Shown here: piece after piece, positions 36,987-46,667 of the stretch | How positions within the stretch are numbered: position 1 is the first letter of the stretch | Layout of the letters: each line of letters starts with the position of its first letter | NCBI RefSeq assembly: GCF_020521235.1 | Contig: NZ_BLAY01000001.1 | Location: 62,001-126,000, forward strand | DNA from: Microseira wollei NIES-4236 | GTDB taxonomy: Bacteria > Cyanobacteriota > Cyanobacteriia > Cyanobacteriales > Aerosakkonemataceae | DNA length: 64,000 nt | Direction of reading: 5' to 3' | Made by a program: the position numbers and the translations under genes | Notes under the pieces: model-generated | Told to the model about the DNA's origin: nothing | Seen by the model: the letters and a program-made list of their open reading frames with translations, nothing else | The model's database searches: none

Positions 36987-38067
36987 GGTCAATGACATTA
37001 ATTTTGGCAACCAACAGGTTCCTCAACTGTCTATCAGTAACGCAACTGTTACCGAAGGGGATGTAGGAACTGCCAATGCTACTTTCACCGTTAGTCTATC
37101 TCAGCCTGCAACCAAGACAGTGACGGTGCAGTATGCCACGGCGAACAGTACGGCTAAAGCTGGGGAAGACTATATCGCTGCTAGCGGTACCCTGACGTTT
37201 AATCCGGGGGATACTACTAAAACCCTATCGGTATCGGTGATTGGCGATACCATATCTGAACCAGACGAGATTTTCTTCGTCAACCTGAGTAACCCTAGCT
37301 TTGCCATCATCGCCGATGCCAAAGCTACGGGTACTATCCGCAACAACGACACCAAAGCGACTCTCGGCAAGGACACGATTTACGGCACTTTCGGCAATGA
37401 TTCGATTGATGGGTTAGCAGGTAGCGATTTAATCTACGGCGGTACTGGCAATGATTCGCTCTTCGGCGGCGAAGGTAACGACTCCCTCTCTGGCGAGGCG
37501 GGTAACGATATCCTCAATGGTGGCAATGGGAAAGACTCGCTTGTTGGTGGCGCTGGCAATGATTCTCTCGCTGGCGGGGCAGATGATGACACCCTCGTTG
37601 GCAGTGCTGGAAATGACTCCCTCTCCGGTGATGATGGCAACGACAATTTAGTCGGCGGTGCTGGAAATGACTCCCTCTCCGGCGGCAATGGCAACGACAC
37701 CCTCAGTGGCGTTGACTCCTCCAATAGCGCCCCCGGAAAAGGCGAGTTAGATACTCTGATTGGTGGGCTAGGCTCAGATCGTTTCGTTCTGGGGGATGCT
37801 AGCAAGGGAGCCTACTATAACGATGGCAATGCCAGCAATAGCGGCACGAGCGATTTCGCTCTGATAACTGACTTTAGTACCACCCAGGATTTCATCCAGC
37901 TAGCAGGAGTTGCTGCTAACTACATTCTGTCTTCCAGCGTCGGCAATACCGATATCTTCCGCGATAACGATGGCACGCCTGGGTTCAGTGCTAATGATGA
38001 ACTGATTGCTCGCGTGGCGGGCGTGACGGGTTTAAATCTGAGCGCTAGCTACTTTGTCTACGTGTAG
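36987..38067 (+). pseudogene. 3' part of the interrupted subtilase: Calx-beta, RTX repeats and C-terminal domain
   Basis: Reading resumes at [17 protein letters not shown], then a Calx-beta domain ([18 protein letters not shown] through [12 protein letters not shown]), about ten RTX nonapeptides of the GGxGNDSLxGG type, and an end domain ([45 protein letters not shown]). The end domain is shared with the tyrosinase protein at 23738. RTX repeats bind Ca after type I secretion. Alone this fragment could be translated from GTG 37120, but it has no catalytic domain. Intact, the whole protein would be about 1585 residues. Confidence 0.85.
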
Positions 38068-38088
38068 TTCTACAGGACTTACCCACGA

Positions 38089-38226
38089 CGATCCTAGAAA
38101 CCGGGTTTCCAGCTGCGATCTCTAGTTCCAAAGCGACGATTTTTCATAGAAACCCGGTTTCTTTGCGTAAGTCCTGTTCCAGCTAGATCTGGCTAGAACC
38201 CCGACTTCTTAAACAAGTCGGGGTTC
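38089..38226. repeat. Dispersed repeat cluster with terminator-like hairpin
   Basis: Two TAGAAACC(C)GGGTTTC copies flank CCAAAGCGACGATTTTTC. A strong hairpin, GAACCCCGACTT-CTTAAAC-AAGTCGGGGTTC, lies at 38196-38226. It may terminate the preceding gene, although no T-tract follows. The remaining 38227-38508 shows no gene. Confidence 0.5.
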
Positions 38227-38508
38227 TGAGCGTTACCCATACCATTATCGCTGCCGATTGTCAAGCATATAACAAGATATTAAAGCTTTTATCAAGTTAT
38301 ATTTTTTGAGGGATCGATTCCCAGTTGGAATGCTTACACTTGATTAGTATCGTAAGCTACGCATGAACGGTCAGGTGGCAGCATCACAATCTCAAAGTAA
38401 AATAACAGTTTTACTTTCAGCTTCGCGAAATGTGGTGTAGCATTTTTGACTAAGTGGCTAGGGTTTATTAGGATATTATCAAGAGGAATTAACCAGGGGG
38501 CGATCGCA

Positions 38509-38775
38509 ATGCTGGAACTAAAATCGCGTCAACTCGATCAATCAGAGGAAGAAACGGCAACAGAAGCATCAGAGGCGGATTTGCAACAGCGGGTGGAAGA
38601 GCTGCAACGGGCGGATCGGTCGCTGTACAATCTGATGGGGATGGAAGTCTGGGCGATCGCAAAAACGATGGACGATATATATCCCGGTTTTTGGCATCAG
38701 TTTATGGAGAATCGTCGGATTGCTTGTAAGCAGTTTATGCAGGAGAAAAGGCAAGCTCATCGTTCCCAAGATTGA
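38509..38775 (+). CDS. Conserved hypothetical protein
   Basis: ATG 38509 follows CAGGGGGCGATCGCA, which gives a good ribosome binding site, so the longer frame from 38446 is not needed. The 88-residue product is charged, with a coiled-coil-like segment (EEETATEASEADLQQRVEEL) and then SLYNLMGMEVWAIAKTMDDI and YPGFWHQFMENRRIACKQFM. No family is recognised. It lies 32 bp upstream of the rhodanese on the same strand and may be co-transcribed with it. Confidence 0.65.
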   Translation: MLELKSRQLDQSEEETATEASEADLQQRVEELQRADRSLYNLMGMEVWAIAKTMDDIYPGFWHQFMENRRIACKQFMQEKRQAHRSQD

Positions 38776-38807
38776 TATAGTTTGAAGGTAGGTTTCTCCC
38801 TTGGTTC

Positions 38808-39167
38808 ATGTCTGCTCAATTTTTTAGTCAGCCCATACCTGAGATCGGCGTTGAGGAATTGGCTAGCCGTCTAGCATCTGCCACTGATGGGATACAGTTA
38901 ATTGATGTGCGAGAAATGTCTGAGGTAGCGATCGCTCATGTGGATGGCTTTGAAGTCCTTCCCTTAAGCGAATTCAACTCTTGGTCTGAGCAGATTCAGA
39001 CTCGTTTCGATCCTAATGCAGAAACTCTCGTCATGTGTCACCACGGCGTTAGATCGGCTCAAATGTGCCAATGGTTAATGACTCAGGGGTTCACCAACGT
39101 TAAAAATGTAGTTGGCGGGATAGATGCTTATTCTATCTTGGTCGATCCTTCAGTTCCGCGCTATTAA
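38808..39167 (+). CDS. Rhodanese-like sulfurtransferase domain protein
   Basis: This is a 119-residue single rhodanese domain: IQLIDVREMSEVAIAHVDG, FEVLPLSEF and the active-site loop LVMCHHGVRSAQMCQWL with catalytic C77. FTNVKNVVGGIDAYSILVDP matches the usual C-terminal GGI-x-AW/AY segment. It should carry persulfide on the loop cysteine for sulfur transfer. An inverted repeat (about 39200-39275, GTGGGGTGGGC with its complement upstream) lies downstream and may terminate it. Confidence 0.88.
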   Translation: MSAQFFSQPIPEIGVEELASRLASATDGIQLIDVREMSEVAIAHVDGFEVLPLSEFNSWSEQIQTRFDPNAETLVMCHHGVRSAQMCQWLMTQGFTNVKNVVGGIDAYSILVDPSVPRY

Positions 39168-39372
39168 ATTAGACCTCTGGGAAAAGTCCTTTTCAGAAGA
39201 TTTCAAGAGCGGGCACCGACGCCCACCCCACAAGAATTTTTCTGGTTTTGTGGGGTGGGCATCCTGCGCGCATCAAATATTTTTGCCAGAGGTCTATTGA
39301 TACAGATGCTTGGGGGCGGGTTGAGCCAAATTGTTGGTAAAACCCGCCTCTATACAATGAAAAGAAATTCAA

Positions 39373-39780
39373 ATGAGAGACTTAACAATAAAGGTTGAGG
39401 ATAATCCAACCAAAGAAGATATTCGTACTTTTATCAAAAACCTGGTTGATTACAACGCCTCGCAGGTAGGTAAAAATGTTTCCTATCCAATAGCCATTTT
39501 TATTCGAGATAGTGAAGGCAAAATAGTCGGTGGTTTGGTCGGCGAAACTTATTGGGAATGGATGTGAGTTTCCCAACTTTGGGTTAGCGAAGCGCTTCGA
39601 GGTCAAGGATATGGACGGGAATTAATGCTAAAAGCAGAATCAGAAGCCAAAAAGCGCGGTTGTCATCATTGTTATCTCGATAAGTTTAGCTTTCAAGCGC
39701 TGGGTTTTTACCAGAAACTCGGCTATCAAATATTTGGCATTCTCCAAGATTTCCCACCCGGACATCAACGATATTTTTGA
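39373..39780 (+). pseudogene. GNAT N-acetyltransferase interrupted by an in-frame TGA
   Basis: The frame from 39373 to 39780 encodes a 135-residue GNAT protein except for TGA at 39565-39567. Before it is MRDLTIKVEDNPTKEDIRTF through KIVGGLVGETYWEWM. After it, in the same frame, VSQLWVSEALRGQGYGRELM carries the acetyl-CoA-binding R-G-Q-G-Y-G loop and LDKFSFQALGFYQKLGYQIF the C-terminal signature. A one-codon nonsense mutation explains the break. The truncated product would lack the CoA site and be inactive. Confidence 0.85.
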
Positions 39781-40259
39781 CAAAAACACAACTTATAACC
39801 CTGGTTGTACCGTCAAGCGACATCAGTCTCGGCTTTGCTATCGTAGAAGTGAAGCCATCTATGTTACTACGGGTGCATCGGCGATATGCCTCGCCTCCGG
39901 CACGCGCGAGCGATCGCATACCACCATTTTCCCCTTCTGGCGCGGAACATAGCAGCCATATCTTAAAATCTTTGTATTGCTTGCTACCATTGCCGTCCCA
40001 ATCAGCGCGGAAAATATGATAAGTGACGTGAGGATAAACTTGCCTCAATTTGGATGCGAGTTTAGCGGCGATTGTTGCGCAGCATAATATTGTATCAAAA
40101 AATGTCAGACTTCGATAGAAAAACTTTAATCTGTACCGCGATGTATACGAAACAGTGGGAATTTTGTTATTATCCTTGATCAAATTTGAGAAAACATATG
40201 GCTTTCTCGCAGCAATTTTTTAATAATTCCATAAAGCTCGACTGCCGCTTGACAAATCT
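39781..40259. other. Gap upstream of hrcA with possible decayed gene
   Basis: On the minus strand, about 39960-40115 encodes TIAAKLASKLRQVYPHVTYH and KQYKDFKIWLLC, which may be part of a real small gene. The frame then runs into a short dispersed repeat (about 39880-39918) and overlaps the acetyltransferase, so a relic is likeliest. No CIRCE-like inverted repeat was spotted just before hrcA. Confidence 0.35.
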
Positions 40260-41333
40260 ATGCAAATCCATCTGACAGACAGACAACAACAAGTTCTTTG
40301 GGCAACAGTACGTCACTACATCGCAACGGCAGAACCCGTGGGATCGAAGGCGTTGGTAGACGAATATAACCTTAGCGTCAGTCCAGCGACGATTCGCAAC
40401 GCAATGGGCGTTTTAGAAAAAGCGGGTTTGTTGTATCAACCCCATACGTCAGCGGGACGGGTTCCCTCGGACTCTGGTTACCGCATTTATGTTGACCAAC
40501 TGATTACGCCTTCAGAACCCCTAGCACGTCAGGTGGAACAGTTGTTACAAGATCGGTTGCAGCAAAAAAATTGGAGTTTGGAGGCGCTGTTGCAGGGCGC
40601 TGCTCAAATCCTAGCGACAATCAGCGGTTATATTACCCTGATTACGATGCCTCAGACTCGGACTAACAAATTGCGACATTTGCAACTGTTACAAATTGAG
40701 ACGGGACGGGTGATGCTGATTGTGGTAACCGAGCATTATGAAACCCAATCGGTGTTGATGCAATTACCCCAGACCGAGAATAACGCCCAACTTGATGAGG
40801 AGATTTTAGCGAGAGAGTTGCAGATTCTCTCTAACTTTTTGAATAGTCAGTTAAGGGGGCGAAGTCTTTCTGAAATTGCTTCCCTAGACTGGACTCAAGT
40901 GGATCGGGAATTTCAACAATATGCCGAATTTCTGAAAAATTTACTAGCAGAAGTCATATTAAGGTTTCAACCAAGTGCTGGGACGCAAATTCTGATTCGC
41001 GGCGTGTCGGAGGTGTTGCGTCAACCAGAATTTTCCGAATTGCAGCAAGTGCAAACGCTAATCCACCTATTGGAAGAAGAGCAAGAGCAGTTGTGGCCTT
41101 TAATATTTGAATCACCTGCAAGCAAACAGCTAGGAAAGCGCGTAACGGTGCGAATTGGAGCGGAAAATACTCTAGAACCGATCCGCACTTGTACGCTGAT
41201 TAGTGCTACTTATCGGCAAGGTGCGATGCCGGTGGGGAGTGTGGGGGTTTTGGGACCAACGCGGATGGTTTATGAGAATGCGATCGCTGTAGTAGAAGCT
41301 GCGGCAGATTATCTCTCTGAAGCGTTAAGTTAA
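40260..41333 (+). CDS. hrcA: Heat-inducible transcription repressor HrcA
   Basis: The 357-residue protein starts with the HrcA winged helix ([75 protein letters not shown]) and ends with the GAF-like effector domain (GQ-type [37 protein letters not shown]). HrcA binds CIRCE operators of groESL/dnaK operons and needs GroEL to fold. The chaperone genes are elsewhere. The rhodanese lies about 1.1 kb upstream on the same strand. Confidence 0.95.
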   Translation: MQIHLTDRQQQVLWATVRHYIATAEPVGSKALVDEYNLSVSPATIRNAMGVLEKAGLLYQPHTSAGRVPSDSGYRIYVDQLITPSEPLARQVEQLLQDRLQQKNWSLEALLQGAAQILATISGYITLITMPQTRTNKLRHLQLLQIETGRVMLIVVTEHYETQSVLMQLPQTENNAQLDEEILARELQILSNFLNSQLRGRSLSEIASLDWTQVDREFQQYAEFLKNLLAEVILRFQPSAGTQILIRGVSEVLRQPEFSELQQVQTLIHLLEEEQEQLWPLIFESPASKQLGKRVTVRIGAENTLEPIRTCTLISATYRQGAMPVGSVGVLGPTRMVYENAIAVVEAAADYLSEALS

Positions 41334-41404
41334 TTTTTTGAACCGCGATAGACACGAAGTGTCTTCCCGTAGGGTAGACGCAAAGAACGCGAAGAAGGAG
41401 GAGT

Positions 41405-42085
41405 GTGGTTAGAAAAGTTGCATTTTGGTTATTGTGGGTTGGTTTTGTGGGCTACGCTTTTTTGCTAGCGCCTCCCAATCAACCAGATACTCCTGATTTG
41501 ATTCAAAATCTTTCTACGGGAAATTGGCAAGGGATTAATTCTTTAATTGTCTCCCTGTTTAATATTATGGGCGTTTGGCCTATGATTTATGCTTGTCTGC
41601 TGTTGGCGGATGGTAGGGGACAAAAATTACCGGCATGGTTGTTTACTGGTTTGTCGTTTGCGGTTGGTGCTTTTGCGATATTACCTTATTTAGGGTTGCG
41701 CGAACCCAATCGGGGGTTTGTCGGTAGTAAGAATATTACTCTGAAGATACTCGACTCGCGTTTTACGGGTTTGATTCTAACTCTGGTTACGGTTGGACTC
41801 GTTTACTATGGTTTACGCGATGGTAATTGGGCAGATTTTATCCAACAGTGGACTAGCGATCGCTTTATCCACGTGATGAGTTTGGATTTTTGTCTGCTAT
41901 CTCTCATATTTCCCGCGTTGTTGGGCGATGATATGGCGCGGCGAGGTATAAAAAATCCGCTAGTTTTTTGGGGAGTATCCCTGATTCCTTTATTTGGACC
42001 GCTTGCCTATCTTTGCTTGCGTCCTTCGCTTCCAGAATCTTCACTAAAGGTAGAAGCGGAAACTGTTGCTAGCACCACGCGCTAA
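41405..42085 (+). CDS. Integral membrane protein, tandem paralogue 1 of 3
   Basis: The 226-residue protein has about six hydrophobic segments. Signature phrases are WLLWVGFVGYAFLLAPPNQP, NIMGVWPMIYACLLLADGRG, LKILDSRFTG, MSLDFCLLSLIFPALLGDDM, ARRGIKNPLVFW and LIPLFGPLAYLCLRPSL. These recur in the next two genes, so this is a local triplication. I cannot name the family. GDDMARRG faces the end of a helix and is the most conserved polar motif. GTG 41405 lies right behind AAGGAGGAGT. Confidence 0.75.
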   Translation: MVRKVAFWLLWVGFVGYAFLLAPPNQPDTPDLIQNLSTGNWQGINSLIVSLFNIMGVWPMIYACLLLADGRGQKLPAWLFTGLSFAVGAFAILPYLGLREPNRGFVGSKNITLKILDSRFTGLILTLVTVGLVYYGLRDGNWADFIQQWTSDRFIHVMSLDFCLLSLIFPALLGDDMARRGIKNPLVFWGVSLIPLFGPLAYLCLRPSLPESSLKVEAETVASTTR

Positions 42086-42374
42086 GCGGTAAAACCAGAG
42101 GGAGAGGGTTTTCCTCTCTCTTTTGGCCTATTTTTTAGATTTAACTAAAGATAGATTTAACCTTTTATAGGTTACGTTTAGAATTAATTCATAACCTTGC
42201 ATATATCCGTTCTCCAGCCTGCGATCGCCAGTCGCAGGCTCCTACTTAATAACATGGTTCATATCCCTTAAAATGCTGGCTAATAGCTAATTGTTAATGG
42301 GATTTTTACTATTAGCTATTAGCCAGCCAAAAATCCAGACTATAATTATAATTAATTGCTTTGCCATTACCAAT

Positions 42375-43048
42375 ATGAATAGAAAAATTGCTGGTTGCTA
42401 TGGATAGGATTTATTGCCTATATTCTGTTTTTGGCTCCGCCTACTCAACCAAGTACGATTGAGTTGCTTAAAAACTTATTTACAGGGAATTGGTTAGAAA
42501 TTAATCCAATTATTTTATCATTATTCTCCCTCATCGGCATCTGGATACAAATATACAGTTGTCTGATTTTCGCTGATGGCAGGATGCAAAAAATTCCGGC
42601 ATGGCCTTTTGTTTTGGCGTCCACTGCAACGGGAGTCATTGGCTTAATCCCTTATTTAGCTTGGCGCGAATCGAATCAAGAATTTTCTGGGGAAAAAGAT
42701 GCTTTCCTAAAGCTGCTAGATTCGCGGTGGACGGGTGTTGGCATCGGTTTAAGTACAGTTGTTTTACTAGGTTATGCTTTGCTGTTTGGAGACTGGGGAG
42801 GGTTTATTTATCAGTGCCAAACCAGTCGATTTATTAATGGTATGAGTTTGGCATTTTGTCTGTTGTGTTTGTTATTTCCAACGCTGCTGGGCGATGATAT
42901 GGCGCGGCGAGGTTTCAAGAATTCGCTAATTTTTTGGGTATTCTCACTGCTGCCTTTAATTGGGTCGGTGGCTTATCTTTGTTTGCGTCCTCCTCTAGAA
43001 GAAACCAGTGCTAAAACTGCGCCAGAAGCTTTCGCAAGTACAAGTTAG
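42375..43048 (+). CDS. Integral membrane protein, tandem paralogue 2 of 3, frameshifted start
   Basis: The main frame, open from TTG 42395, encodes LLWIGFIAYILFLAPPTQPS through MSLAFCLLCLLFPTLLGDDM, ARRGFKNSLIFW and GSVAYLCLRPPL, matching its neighbours throughout. The natural start is ATG 42375 (MNRKIAG), one base out of frame. Restoring a T in GGTTGCTATGG would give AGLLWIGF, and the total length is 3n+2. Either translation starts weakly at TTG 42395 or the loss is an assembly artefact. The gene ends 15 bases before paralogue 3. Confidence 0.65.
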
Positions 43049-43063
43049 TAAAAGCGTGTAATT

Positions 43064-43765
43064 ATGTTCAGGAAATTTGCATTGTTTTTCATCTGGATAA
43101 CCTTCGTAGGTTATACAATCTGGTTAGCACCCCTCGACCAACCAGATACATGGCCTATTGTCAAGAATTTGCTAACATTTCAGATGGAAAAAGTTAATGC
43201 AATTCTGGTGGCAATATTTTGGTTGATGGGCGTTTGGCCTACAATATATGCTTGCCTGATGTTTTTTGATGGCAGAATGCAAAAGTTGCGCGCGTGGCCT
43301 TATTTTATCGGAGCGAATGGAACCGGAGTTATCTGTCTAATGCCTTATTTGATTTTACGTCAACGCCATCAAGAATTCTCTGGCACAAAAGATAAGTGGC
43401 TCGAAATTTTAGATAGACGTTCAACTGGAGTCACTCTGCTTTTAATTACCATTGGTTTAATTGCCTACGCGATCGTTGCTGGAGATTGGGAAGATTATGT
43501 CCACCAGTTTCAAACTACGGCATTTGTTCATTTGATAAGTCTAGATTTTTGTTTGATGAGTCTGATATTTCCCCTAACATCGCTATTCGATGATGATATG
43601 GCGCGTCGGGGTATTCAAGATAGTCGCATTTTTTGGACAGTGGCGCTAATTCCGCTGTTTGGACCATTGGTTTATCTTTGCTGGCGTCCGTCTTTAACTA
43701 CAAAAATAGAGATGCGTTCGCAAAGTTTCTCCGAACAAGAACCCCTCGCACCTCTAGGTAATTAA
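43064..43765 (+). CDS. Integral membrane protein, tandem paralogue 3 of 3
   Basis: The 233-residue membrane protein has the same layout as 41405 and 42375: FFIWITFVGYTIWLAPLDQP, WLMGVWPTIYACLMFFDGRM, LEILDRRSTGVTLLL, ISLDFCLMSLIFP and DDDMARRGIQDSRIFW, then LIPLFGPLVYLCWRPSL. Its GDDM motif reads FDDDM. The three genes are collinear and closely spaced, so 2 and 3 at least are likely in one transcript. The role is unknown. Confidence 0.75.
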   Translation: MFRKFALFFIWITFVGYTIWLAPLDQPDTWPIVKNLLTFQMEKVNAILVAIFWLMGVWPTIYACLMFFDGRMQKLRAWPYFIGANGTGVICLMPYLILRQRHQEFSGTKDKWLEILDRRSTGVTLLLITIGLIAYAIVAGDWEDYVHQFQTTAFVHLISLDFCLMSLIFPLTSLFDDDMARRGIQDSRIFWTVALIPLFGPLVYLCWRPSLTTKIEMRSQSFSEQEPLAPLGN

Positions 43766-44028
43766 AACAAACCGAATTTGTATCAATTATGGCAGAATTC
43801 CCAGAGATACGGATGGGACTGGTGGCGGCTGGGGTGGGAGGGGTGGTGTAAAGATATGTAAAAGTTTAAAACTAAAAAAATACGGAAAGCTTTTCGGGAA
43901 AACCGCTTAGTCTGACTAAATTGATTATTAGGAGCCAATGGTCAACCAAGCGCGATGCTTGGCTGGGAATGAGTAAATGCTCATGACTCGCTTAATAGTG
44001 TTTGCAAATAACATCCTTGGTATAGCTA

Positions 44029-44985
44029 ATGACTGAATCTGCCTTGCATCAAGACATACGCACCGAATCGAGTACCACCCCAAAAGATTGGATTCGTCGC
44101 TTTGTGTGGAAGATAGCGATCGCGACGCTACTATTGATGGCAGTCGGCAGCGCTACGCGGGTGATGAATGCCGGGTTGGCTTGTCCGGATTGGCCTTTGT
44201 GCTATGGTCAGTTAGTACCCTCGCAACAACTGATGAACCTCCAGGTATTCCTGGAATGGTTTCATAGACTCGATGCGGCGTTGATTGGGGTGAGCGCGAT
44301 CGCGTTAGTTGCCGTATCCTGGTGGTATCGCCGTCAGCTACCCCGCTGGATGCCCGCTGCATCAATATTTGCCCTGGGATTGATTGTGTTCCAAGGCGTG
44401 TTAGGCGGACTCACGGTTACCCAATTGCTGCGATTTGACATCGTCACCGCCCACTTGGGATGTGCGCTATTATTCTTCATCACCCTCCTAGTAATAGGCA
44501 CGGTGCTACTTCCCTACAAAGGCACCCGAAGCGTTGGTAAGTTGCCCTGGATCGGTTTAACCGCCGCAATTTTAGTTTACTTGCAAAGCTTACTAGGGGC
44601 GCTCGTAGGTTCCCGCTGGGCGCTGCACCAATGCTTCGGCGCATCGGAGTTATGTGCGGTAATGAATAGCCATATTATTGGCGTTTTTCCAGCAACTATA
44701 GCAACTTTGGCAGTCGTGATTTTAGCATGGCGAAAATACGCACTTCATCCCATGCTGCGTAACTTGTCTAGACTTACCGCCCTGTTGCTAATTGCACAAA
44801 TAGTTTTGGGAATTGCGACTTTCCGCTTACACCTGCAAGTAGAAGTGCTAACAGTTTCTCATCAAGCAGTAGGTGCAGCATTATTGGGTTCCTTGGTGGC
44901 ATTTACCGTACTAGGACTGCGAGATTCTAAACCAGAAAATATCGCTGCCAATGTTTTAGGGGCATCTGTCGGAAAAGCCGCCTAA
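44029..44985 (+). CDS. ctaA: Heme A synthase
   Basis: The 318-residue protein has eight predicted helices in two four-helix halves, as in CtaA/COX15. Heme-ligand histidines are in FLEWFHRLDAALIG, FDIVTAHLGCALLFF, MNSHIIGVF and VSHQAVGAALL. Cysteine pairs occur in ACPDWPLCYG and HQCFGASELCAV. It oxidises the C8 methyl of heme O to a formyl group, giving heme A for CtaD. It forms a pathway pair with ctaB, 155 bp downstream, and serves ctaCDE at 19.5-23.1 kb. Confidence 0.92.
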   Translation: MTESALHQDIRTESSTTPKDWIRRFVWKIAIATLLLMAVGSATRVMNAGLACPDWPLCYGQLVPSQQLMNLQVFLEWFHRLDAALIGVSAIALVAVSWWYRRQLPRWMPAASIFALGLIVFQGVLGGLTVTQLLRFDIVTAHLGCALLFFITLLVIGTVLLPYKGTRSVGKLPWIGLTAAILVYLQSLLGALVGSRWALHQCFGASELCAVMNSHIIGVFPATIATLAVVILAWRKYALHPMLRNLSRLTALLLIAQIVLGIATFRLHLQVEVLTVSHQAVGAALLGSLVAFTVLGLRDSKPENIAANVLGASVGKAA

Positions 44986-45139
44986 TTAGGTCAGGTAAGC
45001 GATGTAGGGGCAGGTTTTACAGAGGAATTATGGGTAAAACAAACAGCTAAATTAAACCCGCCCCATCCCCAATTACCCATTACCAATTACCCATTACCAA
45101 TTACCAAGTTTTGTTTCACACGAGAAGGATGTAACCGTA

Positions 45140-46114
45140 ATGATAGGGACTAGCGTTGCCCGCCAACATGAAAACTTTCTACAAGTCATTCAAAGCTATT
45201 ACCAGCTAACCAAACCGAGGATTATTCCCTTACTGTTAATTACAACTGCTGCCAGCATGTGGATGGCGTCGGATGGGCGAGTAGACCCGGTATTGCTAAT
45301 CGTAACTCTTTTGGGTGGAACCTTAGCAGCTGCCTCGGCGCAGACGCTCAATTGTATCTACGATCGCGATATCGACTATACAATGGAGCGCACCCGCCAT
45401 CGCCCGATTCCTTCTGGTAGGGTGCAGACGCGGGATGCATTGTTGTTTGCGATCGCACTCGCTACCCTTTCTTTCACCTTACTAACTGTCTTTGCCAACT
45501 TGCTAGCGGCGTTGTTAACAATGTCCGGTATCGTATTTTACATGCTCATCTACACCCACATGCTCAAACGCCACACGCCCCAAAATATCGTCATTGGCGG
45601 TGCGGCGGGTGCAATTCCTGCTTTGGTAGGATGGGCAGCAGTAACGGGTAGTTTAAGTTGGTCAGCGTGGATGCTGTTTGCGATTGTATTTATTTGGACG
45701 CCGCCCCATTTTTGGGGACTGGCGTTGATGATTAAAGACGACTACGCCAAAGTCGGCATCCCGATGTTACCAGTGGTAGAAGGTGAAGTAGAAACAACCC
45801 GCCAAATCTGGATTTACACCTTAATTTTGGTGCCATCAACCCTATTGCTAATTTATCCTTTGGGTACGGCAGGTGTTGTTTATGGATTGATTGCCCTTAC
45901 CTTGGGTGGGAAATTTATCCAAAAAGCTTGGCAACTGTTACAAAATCCAGTTGATAACACGTCAGCGCGGTCGGTGTTTAAATACTCGATTATCTACATG
46001 ATGCTGCTGTGTTTGGGAATTGTGATTGATAGTTTGCCAGTGACTCGCTGCATGACAGCTAGCATCGCTCAGAATGTGGATACGCTAATTAGCACGATTT
46101 CGATACTGCAATAG
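45140..46114 (+). CDS. ctaB: Protoheme IX farnesyltransferase (heme O synthase)
   Basis: This is a UbiA-family prenyltransferase of 324 residues. The first Asp-rich motif is [20 protein letters not shown] and the second region is [20 protein letters not shown], with about nine helices. It adds the farnesyl chain to heme B, giving heme O for CtaA. The start ATG 45140 lies behind GAGAAGGATG. A run of ATTACC-type repeats lies between ctaA and ctaB. A good terminator follows at 46142, closing the ctaAB unit. Confidence 0.95.
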   Translation: MIGTSVARQHENFLQVIQSYYQLTKPRIIPLLLITTAASMWMASDGRVDPVLLIVTLLGGTLAAASAQTLNCIYDRDIDYTMERTRHRPIPSGRVQTRDALLFAIALATLSFTLLTVFANLLAALLTMSGIVFYMLIYTHMLKRHTPQNIVIGGAAGAIPALVGWAAVTGSLSWSAWMLFAIVFIWTPPHFWGLALMIKDDYAKVGIPMLPVVEGEVETTRQIWIYTLILVPSTLLLIYPLGTAGVVYGLIALTLGGKFIQKAWQLLQNPVDNTSARSVFKYSIIYMMLLCLGIVIDSLPVTRCMTASIAQNVDTLISTISILQ

Positions 46115-46141
46115 TCAGACGATTAAATATCGTCGCTGTTT

Positions 46142-46170
46142 CCCGCTTGGTTATTTGCCAAGCGGGTTTT
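46142..46170 (+). terminator. Rho-independent terminator after ctaB
   Basis: CCCGCTTGG (46142-46150), loop TTATTTG, CCAAGCGGG (46158-46166), then TTTT. Confidence 0.88.
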
Positions 46171-46667
46171 ATTATTTGGAGGGGGTGGGTTGATATAAAT
46201 TGTCGATTATCAAGCTGCTACGCATTTAAATCGAATAAACTGACGGGCAAGATGCCCATCCCACAAGAAGCTGATAAAAGTTGGTTGCCAAATTAGGTGC
46301 GTAGCAGCTTAGTAGAGATCGTTGGTAAAACCCGCCCCTACAATACACAACTTTTGCTTACTCCCTTTGCGGCGGAAGAATAACTATTGAATAAACCGCG
46401 AAGACACGAAGAACACGAAGAAGGAAGTAGAAAGAGTTTATTCAACTAGAGATTTAGCTGAGATCGTCCCTAATTTTTTAGCACAATTACCAGGCGGGGA
46501 AGATTGGAAGGAAGGGAGGCGGTGATTTGGGAGCAACAGCTTACCCTATCCCCTTGTAGCGAGGAATGAGGGGGTAGAGGGTTAGTTTTTGACTAAAACG
46601 GGGAATTCTATCGAACGAGCGCCAATAACATCGTGCTGTGTCCGATTTTACCAGAAACCCCGTATCT
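46171..46667. other. Gap with a short gene-end relic
   Basis: About 46434-46524 (plus) can be read as RVYSTRDLAEIVPNFLAQLP, GGEDWKEGRR and stop, which looks like the tail of a lost gene. The rest shows only repeats, e.g. GACACGAAGAACACGAAGAA near 46404, also found near 41350. Confidence 0.35.

Noticed and set aside
39686-40183. 165-codon minus-strand ORF
   Set aside because: It overlaps the acetyltransferase end and reads through a dispersed repeat; only a short central part looks protein-like, so it is described as a gap instead.
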